Source of the DNA: Palauibacter sp965207805
Lineage (GTDB): Bacteria; Gemmatimonadota; Gemmatimonadetes; Palauibacterales; Palauibacteraceae
Assembly (NCBI GenBank): GCA_965207805.1
Contig: OZ242312.1
Location: 2,356,001-2,420,000 of the forward strand
Direction: 5' to 3'
Length of the DNA stretch: 64,000 nt
The notes beneath the pieces were generated by a model, which was not told the DNA's origin, did no database searches, and saw only the letters and a list, made by a program, of their open reading frames with translations. The position numbers and the translations under genes were made by a program. Below are positions 49,924 through 58,535 of the stretch, piece by piece; the stretch's first letter is position 1; the number at the start of each line of letters is the position of its first letter.

Positions 49924-51761
49924 GCTCCGACTCCTTCCGCGGTCTCCGCCGCGAGACCGAGCCGATCCTTCACGCCCGCGATGACGTGGCGTGCGCTCAG
50001 CGGGAGCCCTCCGTAGCGGAGGACCGAGGTCAGCCGTTCCTTCGAGGCCGGCGTCTCCAGCGTGAGGAGCGACTTCAACTGCGCGTCCCGGTTCTGTTCG
50101 ATGACGATGTTGAGGTCGTGGGCCTCGATGAAGCGCGCGACTTCGGGCACGAAGGGGAACCCGCGGATCCGCATGTAGTCGAGGCGGAGCCCGTCTTCCG
50201 CCTCCATGCGCTCGATGGCCTCGCGCACCGCGCCGTCGCAGGCGCCCAGGGTGATGAGTCCGTATCGGGCGTCGGGCCGCGAGCGGATCTCCGGGGGAGG
50301 CACCGCGTCCGCCGCACTGTCGATCTTCACGGCGATGCGGTCGATGACCTCCTGGTATTCGTCCGGGTCCTCCGTGTACTTGCCGTACTTCGTGTGGCCG
50401 GAGCCGCGCGTGAAGTAGGCGCCCTTCGGATCCTCGCCCGGGATCGTGCGATACGGGATCCCGTCCCCGTCCACGTCCAGATAGCGATAGAAGGTCTCAA
50501 TCTCCGCGAGCGCCTCCGCGTCGAGCACCTTCCCGCGATCCGGTTTGTACTCGTCGTCCCACTCGAAGCGGGGCACGACCCAGTCGTTCATGCCGATGTC
50601 GAGATCGGAGAGCACGAAGACGGGCGTCTGGAAGCGTTCCGCGAGATCGAACGCCTGCACGCTGAATTCGAAGCACTCCGCCGGGTCCTTCGGGTAGAGG
50701 CACAGGTGCTTCGTGTCTCCGTGCGAGGCGTAGGCGCAGAGGAGGATGTCGCCCTGCTGGGTGCGCGTCGGCATCCCGGTCGACGGGCCGACGCGCTCGA
50801 TATCGAAGAAGACGCACGGGACTTCGGCATAGTACGCAAGTCCAATGAACTCCGTCATGAGCGAGATGCCGGCTCCGCTCGTCGCGGTGAAAGCGCGGGC
50901 TCCGGCCCACCCCGCTCCGATCGTGATGCCGGCCGCCGCGAGTTCGTCCTCCGCCTGCAGGATCGCCGCCTTGCTCCGCCCGGTCTCGTCCTCGACGCGC
51001 AGACGCCGGCAATAGGCCGTGAAGGCGTCGACGAGCGAGGTCGAGGGCGTGATCGGATACCAGGCCGCGACCGTCGCGCCCGCATAGACGCAGCCGAGCG
51101 CCGCCGCCGTGTTGCCGTCGATCAGAATCGATTCGCGCGTGGCATCCATGCCCTCGAGCCGGGTCGGCAGGGGGCACTCGAAGTTCTCGGCCGCGTAGTC
51201 GTAGCCGAGTCGGATCGCGGTGAAGTTCGCATCGAGCAGGTGCTTTTTCCGTTCGCCGAACGTTTCCTCGAGGAGTCCGCGGATGACGTCCATGTCGATG
51301 TCGAGGAGGGCGGCGAGGGCACCCGTGTAGGCGATGTTCTTCATCAGGATGCGCGTGCGACCGCCGTCGAACGTCTTCACGCACATCTCGGCCAGCGGGA
51401 CGCCGAGGAACGTCACTTCGTCGCGCCGCAGCGTATCGGCCATGGGCCAGCTCGAGTCGTACAGCAGCCAGCCGCCGGGGACGAGTTCCTCGATGTCCTG
51501 GGCGTAGGTCTCCGGGTTCATCGCCACGATGAGGTCGAAGTCGGGCGTGCGCGCGACGTGGCCCGACCGGTTCACGCGGATCTCGTACCAGGTGGGAAGA
51601 CCCTGGATGTTCGAGGGGAAGACGTTCTTCCCCGACACGGGGACGCCCATCCGGAAGATCGACTGCATGATGAGGCCGTTGGCGCTCGCGGAACCGGTAC
51701 CGTTCACGGTGCCGATCTTGAGCGCGAAGTCGTTCACGCGGTCCGTCTTCATGTCGGCCAT
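49920..51761 (-). CDS. korA: 2-Oxoacid:ferredoxin oxidoreductase, fused gamma-alpha subunit
   Basis: Encodes 613 residues. The gamma domain occupies about 1-195 (GTVNGTGSASANGL, FPSNIQGLPTWYEIRV) and the alpha domain with the diagnostic YPITPSTS follows from about 205. The fused gamma-alpha arrangement is typical of aerobic and microaerophilic KorAB enzymes. A final 70-residue region holds IEQNRDAQ. The next ATG of korB overlaps its stop, and a GltD-like protein precedes it after 4 bases. Confidence 0.93.
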   Translation of the reverse strand: MADMKTDRVNDFALKIGTVNGTGSASANGLIMQSIFRMGVPVSGKNVFPSNIQGLPTWYEIRVNRSGHVARTPDFDLIVAMNPETYAQDIEELVPGGWLLYDSSWPMADTLRRDEVTFLGVPLAEMCVKTFDGGRTRILMKNIAYTGALAALLDIDMDVIRGLLEETFGERKKHLLDANFTAIRLGYDYAAENFECPLPTRLEGMDATRESILIDGNTAAALGCVYAGATVAAWYPITPSTSLVDAFTAYCRRLRVEDETGRSKAAILQAEDELAAAGITIGAGWAGARAFTATSGAGISLMTEFIGLAYYAEVPCVFFDIERVGPSTGMPTRTQQGDILLCAYASHGDTKHLCLYPKDPAECFEFSVQAFDLAERFQTPVFVLSDLDIGMNDWVVPRFEWDDEYKPDRGKVLDAEALAEIETFYRYLDVDGDGIPYRTIPGEDPKGAYFTRGSGHTKYGKYTEDPDEYQEVIDRIAVKIDSAADAVPPPEIRSRPDARYGLITLGACDGAVREAIERMEAEDGLRLDYMRIRGFPFVPEVARFIEAHDLNIVIEQNRDAQLKSLLTLETPASKERLTSVLRYGGLPLSARHVIAGVKDRLGLAAETAEGVGA

Positions 51762-51765
51762 TCCG

Positions 51766-53604
51766 TCAGGGAGCCACCGTAACGAAGCCGCCCGGCGACA
51801 TCTCCTCGATTCCCAGCCCGGAGTACGGATGGTCCGCGTCCTGTCCCGCGTAGGGCTTGAGTAGATCGAAGGTCCGCATGTCCCAGGCCGCCGTCGGACA
51901 GCGCTCCGCGCACAGCCCGCAGTGGATGCAGAGGTCCTCGTCCTTCACCATGACGCGGGCTGTCTGCGGCAGCGGCTCCGACACGTAGATGTCCTGCTCC
52001 GTATTCTCGGCTGGCGCGGTCAGCCGCGTGCGAAGCTCCGCCTCTTCCCCGTTGTGCGTGATCGTGAGACAGCTGAGGGGACAGATGTCGATGCAGGCAT
52101 CGCATTCGATGCACAGGCTTCCCGTGAAGTGCGTCTGAATGTCGCAGTTCAGGCAGCGCTCGACCTCGGTCAGCGTCTGCTCGAGATCGAACCCCTCCTC
52201 GACTTCCGTCTCGATGCTCTGGAGACGCTCCTCCAGGCGGACGTGCCGCATCTTCCGGCGGCCCGCGTACTCGTAGTCGTTCGAGTAGCTCCACTCGTGG
52301 AGTCCCATCTTGGCGCTCACGAGATTCATGTGCTCGGGAGGGCGCTTCCGGAGATCCTCGCCGTTGCAGTAGGCGTGGATGGAGATCGCCGCCTGGTGCC
52401 CGTGCTCAGCCGCCCAGATGATGTTCTCCGGACCCCACGCCGCGTCGCCGCCGAAGAAGACGCCCTCGCGCGTCGACATGAACGTCGCGCGGTCGACGAC
52501 CGCTTCTCGCCACTTGTTGAACTCGATTCCCGCGTCGTCCTCGATCCACGGGAAGGCCGTCTCCTGCCCGATGGCGAGGATGACGGCTTCCGCCGGGAAG
52601 AACGCCTCGTCGAGCTTGGTCGAGACGAGCCGTCCTTCATCGTTCTCGTGCCATTCGACGATGTCGAAGTTCATCCCCTTCAGGACGCCGTCCTCGACGA
52701 CGAACTCGGTGGGCGAGTGGTTCTCGACGATGTCGACGAGTTCCTCCTCCGCGTCCTCCAGTTCCCACGGGGAGGCCTTGAAGTACGGCTTCGACTTGCG
52801 GGCCATGACCTTGACGTTCGTGCCGCCGATCCGCTTCGAGGTGCGGCAGCAGTCCATCGCCGTGTTTCCGACCCCGATGACGAGCACGTTCTCCTCGATC
52901 GAGTTCGTGTGCCCGAAGGCGACGGATTCGAGCCAGTCGATGCCGATGTAGATGTGGTCCGTGTCGTACCGGCCCGGCAGGCGCAGCTCCTTGCCGCGCG
53001 GGGCGCCGGAGCCGACGAAGACGGCGTCGAAGTCCCGCTCCAGCAGCCACTTCATGCTCTCGACGGGCGCGTTGTAGCGAATGTCCACGCCCATGTCGAG
53101 GATGTAGTCGATCTCCTCCCACAGCACTTCGGGAGGCAGGCGGAACTGTGGAATGTTCGTCCACATGAGGCCGCCCGGCCGGTCGTTCTTCTCGAAGATC
53201 GTGACCTCGTAGCCGAGGGGCATGAGGTCGCGGGCGACGGTCAGCGACGCGGGGCCCGCGCCGACACAGGCGATTCTCTTTCCGTTCTTCTTCTTCGGGA
53301 TCTCCGGGAAGCGGGGCGTGATGTCGCCCCGGAGGTCGGCCGCCACCCGCTTGAGGCGGCAGATCGCGACCGGCTTCTCCTCGACCCTCACGCGCCGGCA
53401 CGCGGGCTCGCAGGGACGGTCGCACGTCCGGCCGAGAATGCCCGGGAAGACGTTCGACTCCCAGTTGAGCATGTAGGCGTCGTCGTACCGTTCCTGCGCG
53501 ATGAGGCGGATATAACCCGGTACGTTCGTGTGGGCCGGGCAGGCCCACTGACAATCCACGACTTTATGGTAGTAGTCGGGATTCCCGACGTTTGTTGGCT
53601 CCAC
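51766..53604 (-). CDS. GltD-like FAD/iron-sulfur oxidoreductase partner of KorAB
   Basis: Encodes 612 residues. The N-terminus has a GltD-type [4Fe-4S] region (CQWACPAHTNVPGYI; CDRPCEPACRR). Then FAD (VGAGPASLTVARDL) and NAD(P) (VIGVGNTAMDC) binding domains, and a C-terminal double ferredoxin domain with CIECDACIDICP and CIHCGLCAERCP. First gene in the unit ahead of korA and korB. It probably moves electrons between ferredoxin reduced by KorAB and NAD(P)H. A similar gene trio is known from several phyla; whether it bifurcates is unknown. Confidence 0.9.
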   Translation of the reverse strand: MEPTNVGNPDYYHKVVDCQWACPAHTNVPGYIRLIAQERYDDAYMLNWESNVFPGILGRTCDRPCEPACRRVRVEEKPVAICRLKRVAADLRGDITPRFPEIPKKKNGKRIACVGAGPASLTVARDLMPLGYEVTIFEKNDRPGGLMWTNIPQFRLPPEVLWEEIDYILDMGVDIRYNAPVESMKWLLERDFDAVFVGSGAPRGKELRLPGRYDTDHIYIGIDWLESVAFGHTNSIEENVLVIGVGNTAMDCCRTSKRIGGTNVKVMARKSKPYFKASPWELEDAEEELVDIVENHSPTEFVVEDGVLKGMNFDIVEWHENDEGRLVSTKLDEAFFPAEAVILAIGQETAFPWIEDDAGIEFNKWREAVVDRATFMSTREGVFFGGDAAWGPENIIWAAEHGHQAAISIHAYCNGEDLRKRPPEHMNLVSAKMGLHEWSYSNDYEYAGRRKMRHVRLEERLQSIETEVEEGFDLEQTLTEVERCLNCDIQTHFTGSLCIECDACIDICPLSCLTITHNGEEAELRTRLTAPAENTEQDIYVSEPLPQTARVMVKDEDLCIHCGLCAERCPTAAWDMRTFDLLKPYAGQDADHPYSGLGIEEMSPGGFVTVAP

Positions 53605-53775
53605 CGTTTCTCCTCGGGCTTACCCCGCCCGACAGGCGCTACGTTCCCCGGCCCGTGAGTCGCTTGGAGACATAACCGCCCGCAATCGTAGGGGACGAGG
53701 GGGATTGTCGCCAGTTTTTCGGGGCGGGGCGGCCGAATCGTTGCTGCGACGCGCGGGGCCGCGGAAGTTGAGCCC

Positions 53776-55020
53776 ATGAAAAAACAGCCCGTGCATACGG
53801 TTGCCGGCGGAGCCCACCTCTTCCGGCGGGATACGGCGGCGAAGCTCGGACGGATCGCGGGAGGCTATCTCGACCGGTACGCGGCCGACCCAGCCGCGCT
53901 GCGGGAGGCCCTCGGAAATCGCCTTCCCTCCGAGACCGCGGAAGCGGTGCACCGGCGGGTGCGCGCCAAGCTCGAACGTGAACCCGTCGAAAGCTTTCTG
54001 ATCGACTTCGAAGACGGTTTCGGCGCCCGATCCGAGGCGGAAGAAGACGAGGCTGCGGCGACAGCGGCGGCGGAAGTCGCGGCGGGAGCCGCGGCCGCCA
54101 GTCTCCCGCCCTCGCTCGGAATCCGCATCAAGCCGCTGTCCGCAGTTACCGGCGGCCGGGCGTTGCGCACGCTTGAACTCTTCTTTGGCGCGTTCGCACG
54201 GACCGGGCGCGACCTGCCGGACGGGTTCACGGTGCTTCTTCCCAAGATCATCGCGGCCGGCCAGGTGGAGAGGCTCTCGGGAGCCCTGGATCGGCTTGAG
54301 ACGACGCTCGGCCTGTCGGAGAAGCGGGTCGCAATCGACCTCATGATCGAGACGCCGCAGTCGCTCATCGCGCCGGACGGACGGATCGCGGTGCCCGGGC
54401 TTGTCACCGCGGCGGAGGGGAGGTGCCGCACGGTGCACCTGGGAGCGTACGACCTCACGGGCGCCGTGGGGGTGGCGGCCGAAGCACAGACGCTGGGGCA
54501 CCCGTTGTGCGACATGGCCAGGCAGATCCTTCAGCTCTCGCTCGCCGGAGCCGGCGTCCAGCTTTCGGATGGAGCGACGAATGTGCTCCCCGTCGAACCG
54601 CATCGTGGAAAGACGGCCACGTCGGCGGCCGAGCGGGCGGAGAACATGGCGGTCGTGCACGACGCATGGCACCTGCACTACGCCGATGTTCGGCGGTCTC
54701 TGCACCAGGGGTTCTACCAGAGCTGGGACCTTCACCCGGCACAGCTCGTTTCACGCTATGCGGCCGTATTCTCCTTCTTCCACGAGGGTCTGGACGCGGC
54801 GGCGAGCCGGCTCGATCGCTTTGTGTCCGCCGCGGGACAGGCGGTCCTTACGGGATCCGTGTTCGACGATGAAGCCTCGGGCCAGGGCCTGCTGAACTTC
54901 TTCCTCCGAGGGCTGGCGAGCGGCGCCCTGACGGCGGAGGAGGCGGCGCGTTCCAGTCTCACGGCCGCGGAACTCGAGACTCGCTCCTTCCGCAAGATCC
55001 TCGAACGGCGCCGCGGGTGA
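53776..55020 (+). CDS. DUF6986/CitE-like aldolase-lyase family protein
   Basis: Encodes 414 residues. A phosphoenolpyruvate/HpcH-like TIM barrel is suggested by FLIDFEDGFG (about 73-82), RIKPLS (about 117-122), DLMIETPQSLI (about 192-202) and HLGAYDLTGAVG (about 222-233), which supply acidic metal ligands. It resembles the DUF6986 and CitE/HpaI groups that cleave or form C-C bonds in 2-oxoacids or CoA thioesters. Substrate unknown. The alcohol dehydrogenase gene overlaps its stop (GTGA), suggesting a two-step pathway. Confidence 0.72.
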   Translation: MKKQPVHTVAGGAHLFRRDTAAKLGRIAGGYLDRYAADPAALREALGNRLPSETAEAVHRRVRAKLEREPVESFLIDFEDGFGARSEAEEDEAAATAAAEVAAGAAAASLPPSLGIRIKPLSAVTGGRALRTLELFFGAFARTGRDLPDGFTVLLPKIIAAGQVERLSGALDRLETTLGLSEKRVAIDLMIETPQSLIAPDGRIAVPGLVTAAEGRCRTVHLGAYDLTGAVGVAAEAQTLGHPLCDMARQILQLSLAGAGVQLSDGATNVLPVEPHRGKTATSAAERAENMAVVHDAWHLHYADVRRSLHQGFYQSWDLHPAQLVSRYAAVFSFFHEGLDAAASRLDRFVSAAGQAVLTGSVFDDEASGQGLLNFFLRGLASGALTAEEAARSSLTAAELETRSFRKILERRRG

Positions 55021-55997
55021 TCGCGGCCTGGATCGACGGCGGCAAGGTCCGCGTCCGCGACGACCTCCGACGGCCCGTTGCCGAGCCCGGGGAGGCCGTC
55101 ATCCGGGTCTCGATGGCGGGAATCTGCGGGACGGACCTGGAGTTGATGCGCGGATATCGCGACTTCTCGGGGATTCCGGGGCACGAGTTCGTCGGACGTG
55201 TCGAGGAGGGGCCGCCCGAATGGGTCGGCGCGCGGGTCGTGGCGGAGATCAACGTCACCTGCCGCTCACGACGTGCCGAGCCCCTCTGCCTCAGCTGCGC
55301 GAGCGGCCGGCCGACCCACTGCCTTCACCGGGAGGCGATCGGAATCCGCGGTCGTGACGGCGCTTTTGCCGAATGGCTGCGGGCGCCCGTCCTGAACCTG
55401 CATCGCGTGCCGGAGCCGCTTCCGGACGAGGTTGCCGTGTTCGCGGAGCCGGTGGCCGCTGCCTGCCGCGTCCTGCGGCAGATCGAGAGCGAGATCGAGC
55501 GCGGTCGCGTGACCCGGGGGCTCGTGGTGGGCGCGGGACGGCTGGGGCAGCTCGTGGCCCGGGTGCTGGCGACTCGGTTACCGGCGTTGGAGGTCGCAGG
55601 CCGGTCGGAGCGGAACCTGGGCCGGGCTCGAGCGGCCGGCCTTGCCGCCGCGCCGGTCGCCGCCGTCGAGGAGGCAGCCTACGATCTCATCGTCGAGTGC
55701 AGCGGCGCGCCGACCGGTTTTTCCGTCGCACGCAGGGCCGTTCGGGCGGGCGGGACGATTATCCTCAAGAGTACGCACACAAACGATTTATCTGTCGACA
55801 TCTCATCCGTTGTGGTAGATGAAGTCCGACTTCTCGGCTCTCGGTGTGGACCGTTCGACGACGCCCTGTCGACGCTGGAGCGAAGAGACTTCGAGGTGCG
55901 CGATCTCATCGATGACCGGCTGCCGCTTGCCGCCGCCCCGGAGGCCTTCGATCGGGCGGCGCAGGCGGGAGTCGCGAAGGTGCTTCTCGTCCCCTAG
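55017..55997 (+). CDS. Zinc-dependent alcohol dehydrogenase-like (MDR) enzyme
   Basis: Encodes 326 residues from a GTG overlapping the preceding stop. Catalytic zinc ligands are in ICGTD and PGHEFVG, with E in FAEPVAAA; the structural-zinc cysteines are at CRSRR..CLSCASGRPTHC spacing; the NAD(P) motif is VVGAGRLGQL. MDR family members oxidise alcohols or sugar alcohols. Pairing with the DUF6986-like gene hints at a sugar acid or threonine-like substrate, not determined. About 25 residues shorter than standard MDR enzymes. Confidence 0.83.
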   Translation: MIAAWIDGGKVRVRDDLRRPVAEPGEAVIRVSMAGICGTDLELMRGYRDFSGIPGHEFVGRVEEGPPEWVGARVVAEINVTCRSRRAEPLCLSCASGRPTHCLHREAIGIRGRDGAFAEWLRAPVLNLHRVPEPLPDEVAVFAEPVAAACRVLRQIESEIERGRVTRGLVVGAGRLGQLVARVLATRLPALEVAGRSERNLGRARAAGLAAAPVAAVEEAAYDLIVECSGAPTGFSVARRAVRAGGTIILKSTHTNDLSVDISSVVVDEVRLLGSRCGPFDDALSTLERRDFEVRDLIDDRLPLAAAPEAFDRAAQAGVAKVLLVP

Positions 55998-56028
55998 CAG
56001 GGACCCCACACGAGCCCTGCTGCCGGGC

Positions 56029-57291
56029 TCAGTCGGAGAGCCGCGCGGCGCGGACCCGTATGCCGCCTCCCTCGCCGGGAATCGTCCACGCGAACAGGAG
56101 TTCGTTCCCCATCCGCACCATGCGTGGGAACCCGCTCGAGCGCTCGCCGGCGGTCTCGGAGATCAGGAGGGGCGCCCCCTGTGAGCCGTCCGGATGGACG
56201 CGACGGACAAGGACGCGCGGCGTCTCGTTCGAGGCTTCGAGCCACACGACCGCCGCCGAACCATCTTCGAGGCGCTCGATGTCCACGCGGCCCAGCGGCA
56301 ACCCCTCATCGATCCGTATCCGCGGGCTGAACGTGGCGCCACCGTCGTCCGAGAAGGCGACGTACACCTGCGGCGTGCCGTCGACGCCCGTGTACCAGGC
56401 CGACGTCAGAGCCAATTCAGCTCCGCTCAACTGCGGCCCGTTCACGGGACAGCCGGGGATGACCCAGCCGTCGGTCGACAGCGGAGCGGGTTCGGTCCAG
56501 CGCTCCCCCGCCCCGCGAATCACGGCGATGTCGCGGACTTCGGATTCGCTCCGGTCGCGGTAGGCGGCGACCAATCCGTCTCCCACGCGGGCCAGCGCGG
56601 TCTGGCAGCACTCGCACGTACGGTCATCCAGGAGCACTTCGGGACCCAGTTGGCCGTCCGGCGCCAGCGTCCGGAAGCGGACCGACATCGCGCCCCGCAC
56701 CGGGCCGCCACCCTCCGCCACGTGCACGCCCCCACCGGCGGCGCCGGCCATCGCCCGCGCGTCGAGCCAGGTCAGCCCCGCACCGTCCCGCCAGGGGACC
56801 ATCGACACGAAACCGTGTTCTGTCGGCGACTCGTCGTCGTGGGCGCGGAACGGCTCCGTCCACGTCATCCCGTCATCCGAAGAGAGCGCCAGCATGACAT
56901 GGTAGGCGTAGGGCGCGTCGGCGACCTTCTCCAGCCAGTGGACGGCGAGGGTGCCGTCGGACATCTCGACCGACGAGGGGAAGTCCGCCCAGTTCACGAA
57001 CATCGCTTCCGACGTCCACACGGTGCGTGGGGCGGACCAGCCACCCGCGTCGCGAATCGCCAGACGCAGCGCGGGTACGCCGTCCTCCGGCTCGATCCAC
57101 GTGAGGATCGCGCGGCCCGCGGAGCCCACCGCGAGGTGGGGTTCGCCGCTCGGGAACGGCCGCTCGAACTCGACATCCCGAGGCTGCAGCGACACTTGCC
57201 GTTCCGCCTCGCCGGCGCAGGCGCAGAGGAGTACGGAGACGGCGAGCGCACGGACCGGCCCGCCGGGACGGGCTCCCTTACGGTTTCGCAT
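56029..57291 (-). CDS. BNR/sialidase-like beta-propeller lipoprotein
   Basis: Encodes 420 residues from an ATG with GGAG upstream (ATGs at 57306 and 57312 are alternatives). The signal region VSVLLCACAGEA ends in a lipobox-like LCAC. The rest is a repeated pattern of SxDxGxTW-type Asp boxes (SSDDGMTWTEPF, SDDGGATFSPRI) typical of BNR six-bladed propellers. There is a CECC cluster near residue 220. Sialidase catalytic residues (Arg triad, Tyr-Glu) are not evident, so it is likely a binding or structural protein. Divergent from an alcohol dehydrogenase gene. Confidence 0.8.
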   Translation of the reverse strand: MRNRKGARPGGPVRALAVSVLLCACAGEAERQVSLQPRDVEFERPFPSGEPHLAVGSAGRAILTWIEPEDGVPALRLAIRDAGGWSAPRTVWTSEAMFVNWADFPSSVEMSDGTLAVHWLEKVADAPYAYHVMLALSSDDGMTWTEPFRAHDDESPTEHGFVSMVPWRDGAGLTWLDARAMAGAAGGGVHVAEGGGPVRGAMSVRFRTLAPDGQLGPEVLLDDRTCECCQTALARVGDGLVAAYRDRSESEVRDIAVIRGAGERWTEPAPLSTDGWVIPGCPVNGPQLSGAELALTSAWYTGVDGTPQVYVAFSDDGGATFSPRIRIDEGLPLGRVDIERLEDGSAAVVWLEASNETPRVLVRRVHPDGSQGAPLLISETAGERSSGFPRMVRMGNELLFAWTIPGEGGGIRVRAARLSD

Positions 57292-57331
57292 GTGGACTCC
57301 GGACATTCCCATCTCCCGCCGATGATGCCGT

Positions 57332-57360
57332 ATGATACGCCCCGGAAGCTGACATGAGAA
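57332..57360 (-). promoter_or_regulatory. Promoter for BNR lipoprotein gene
   Basis: Minus strand TTCTCA (57360-57355), 17-base spacer, TATCAT (57337-57332). Transcription would start near 57325, upstream of the ATG at 57291 by about 35 bases. The same TATGATA is a weak -10 in the other direction. Confidence 0.4.
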
Positions 57361-57380
57361 CTCCGCGGACGGGAGGCGAA

Positions 57381-58496
57381 GTGTCACAACGCGCGTCGGT
57401 GATGACGGGACCGGGACGACCGCTCGAAGTCCGGACCTTCGGCGATCCCGAACTCGGACCGGGCGAAACGTGGCTGGAGATAGAGGCGAGCGAGGTGTGC
57501 GGGACGGATGTCCATCTCCATCACGGACGCCTCGCGGGCGTGCCCTGGCCGATCATCCCGGGGCATGTGAGCGTGGGACGCATCCGCGAGACGAGAGGCC
57601 CGGGGGTCGACGCCGCCGGGCGGCCGCTGGCGGAGGGGGACGCCGTCACGTTCTTCGACGTGGTGGGGACGTGCCACAGCTGCTTCTACTGTTCCGCGGC
57701 CCGGCAGCCGAACCTGTGCCCGCACCGCCGCGTCTACGGCATCACCTTCAGCGCTCGCGAAGGACTGCTCGGAGGGTGGGCAACGTCCATGCGGCTCACC
57801 GCCGACACGTCGATCTTCAAGCTGCCCGAGGGGCTCGAAACGGCGGATGTCATCGGAGGCGGCTGCGGACTCTTCACCGGTTTCGGAGCCGTCGAGCGCT
57901 CGGAGCTCCGGCCGGGCGACACGGTCGTCGTCCAGGGCTCCGGCCCCGTCGGCCTCGCGGCCGCCGCCTTTGCCCGGGTCCGGGGCTGCGGCCCCCTCGT
58001 GGTCATCGGCGACCCCGACGAGCGCCTCGAGCTCGCCGCCGCGATGGGGGCCGACGTCACGCTGTCGCTGAACCGCACGTCCGGCCGTGACCGGTCCGCA
58101 GGCGTGGCCGACCTCACCGAGGGCCGGGGCGCCGACGTCGTCATCGAGGCGAGCGGCAACCCGGCGGCGATCCCGGAGGGGTTTGCCCTCCTCCGCGACG
58201 GAGGCACGTACGTCGTTGCGGGACACTATACGGATGTCGGTCCCGTCTCCATCAACCCGCACCTCGACATCAACCGGAAGCACGCGACCGTGAAGGGGCG
58301 CTGGGGGACCGAGCTGCCGCACGTCTCACGGGCACTCGACCTGCTCGCGCGCCACCGCCTCCCCTTCGCCCGGGTGATCGGGGGTGAATACGGCCTCGGG
58401 GAAACGGGTCAGGCACTCGCCGATGTCGAGCGACTCGCCGTCACCAAGGCGATCATCGTGCCTTCGCGGGACGCGGCGCCCCGGCACCGCCGGTAG
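57381..58496 (+). CDS. Zinc-binding alcohol dehydrogenase (MDR)
   Basis: I start at GTG 57381 because GGGAGG lies four bases upstream; ATGs at 57354 and 57402 are alternatives. Encodes 371 residues with catalytic zinc motif EVCGTDVHLHHG and GHVSVG (with V replacing E/F), structural-zinc cysteines CHSCFYCSAARQPNLC, and NAD(P)-binding VVQGSGPVGLAAAA. The long H-rich pattern resembles the threonine/sorbitol dehydrogenase branch. Substrate unknown. It ends 39 bases before the convergent permease gene. Confidence 0.85.
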   Translation: MSQRASVMTGPGRPLEVRTFGDPELGPGETWLEIEASEVCGTDVHLHHGRLAGVPWPIIPGHVSVGRIRETRGPGVDAAGRPLAEGDAVTFFDVVGTCHSCFYCSAARQPNLCPHRRVYGITFSAREGLLGGWATSMRLTADTSIFKLPEGLETADVIGGGCGLFTGFGAVERSELRPGDTVVVQGSGPVGLAAAAFARVRGCGPLVVIGDPDERLELAAAMGADVTLSLNRTSGRDRSAGVADLTEGRGADVVIEASGNPAAIPEGFALLRDGGTYVVAGHYTDVGPVSINPHLDINRKHATVKGRWGTELPHVSRALDLLARHRLPFARVIGGEYGLGETGQALADVERLAVTKAIIVPSRDAAPRHRR

Positions 58497-58535
58497 TTCG
58501 CGAATTCCGCGACACACTCGACCGGCGCGTTGCCG

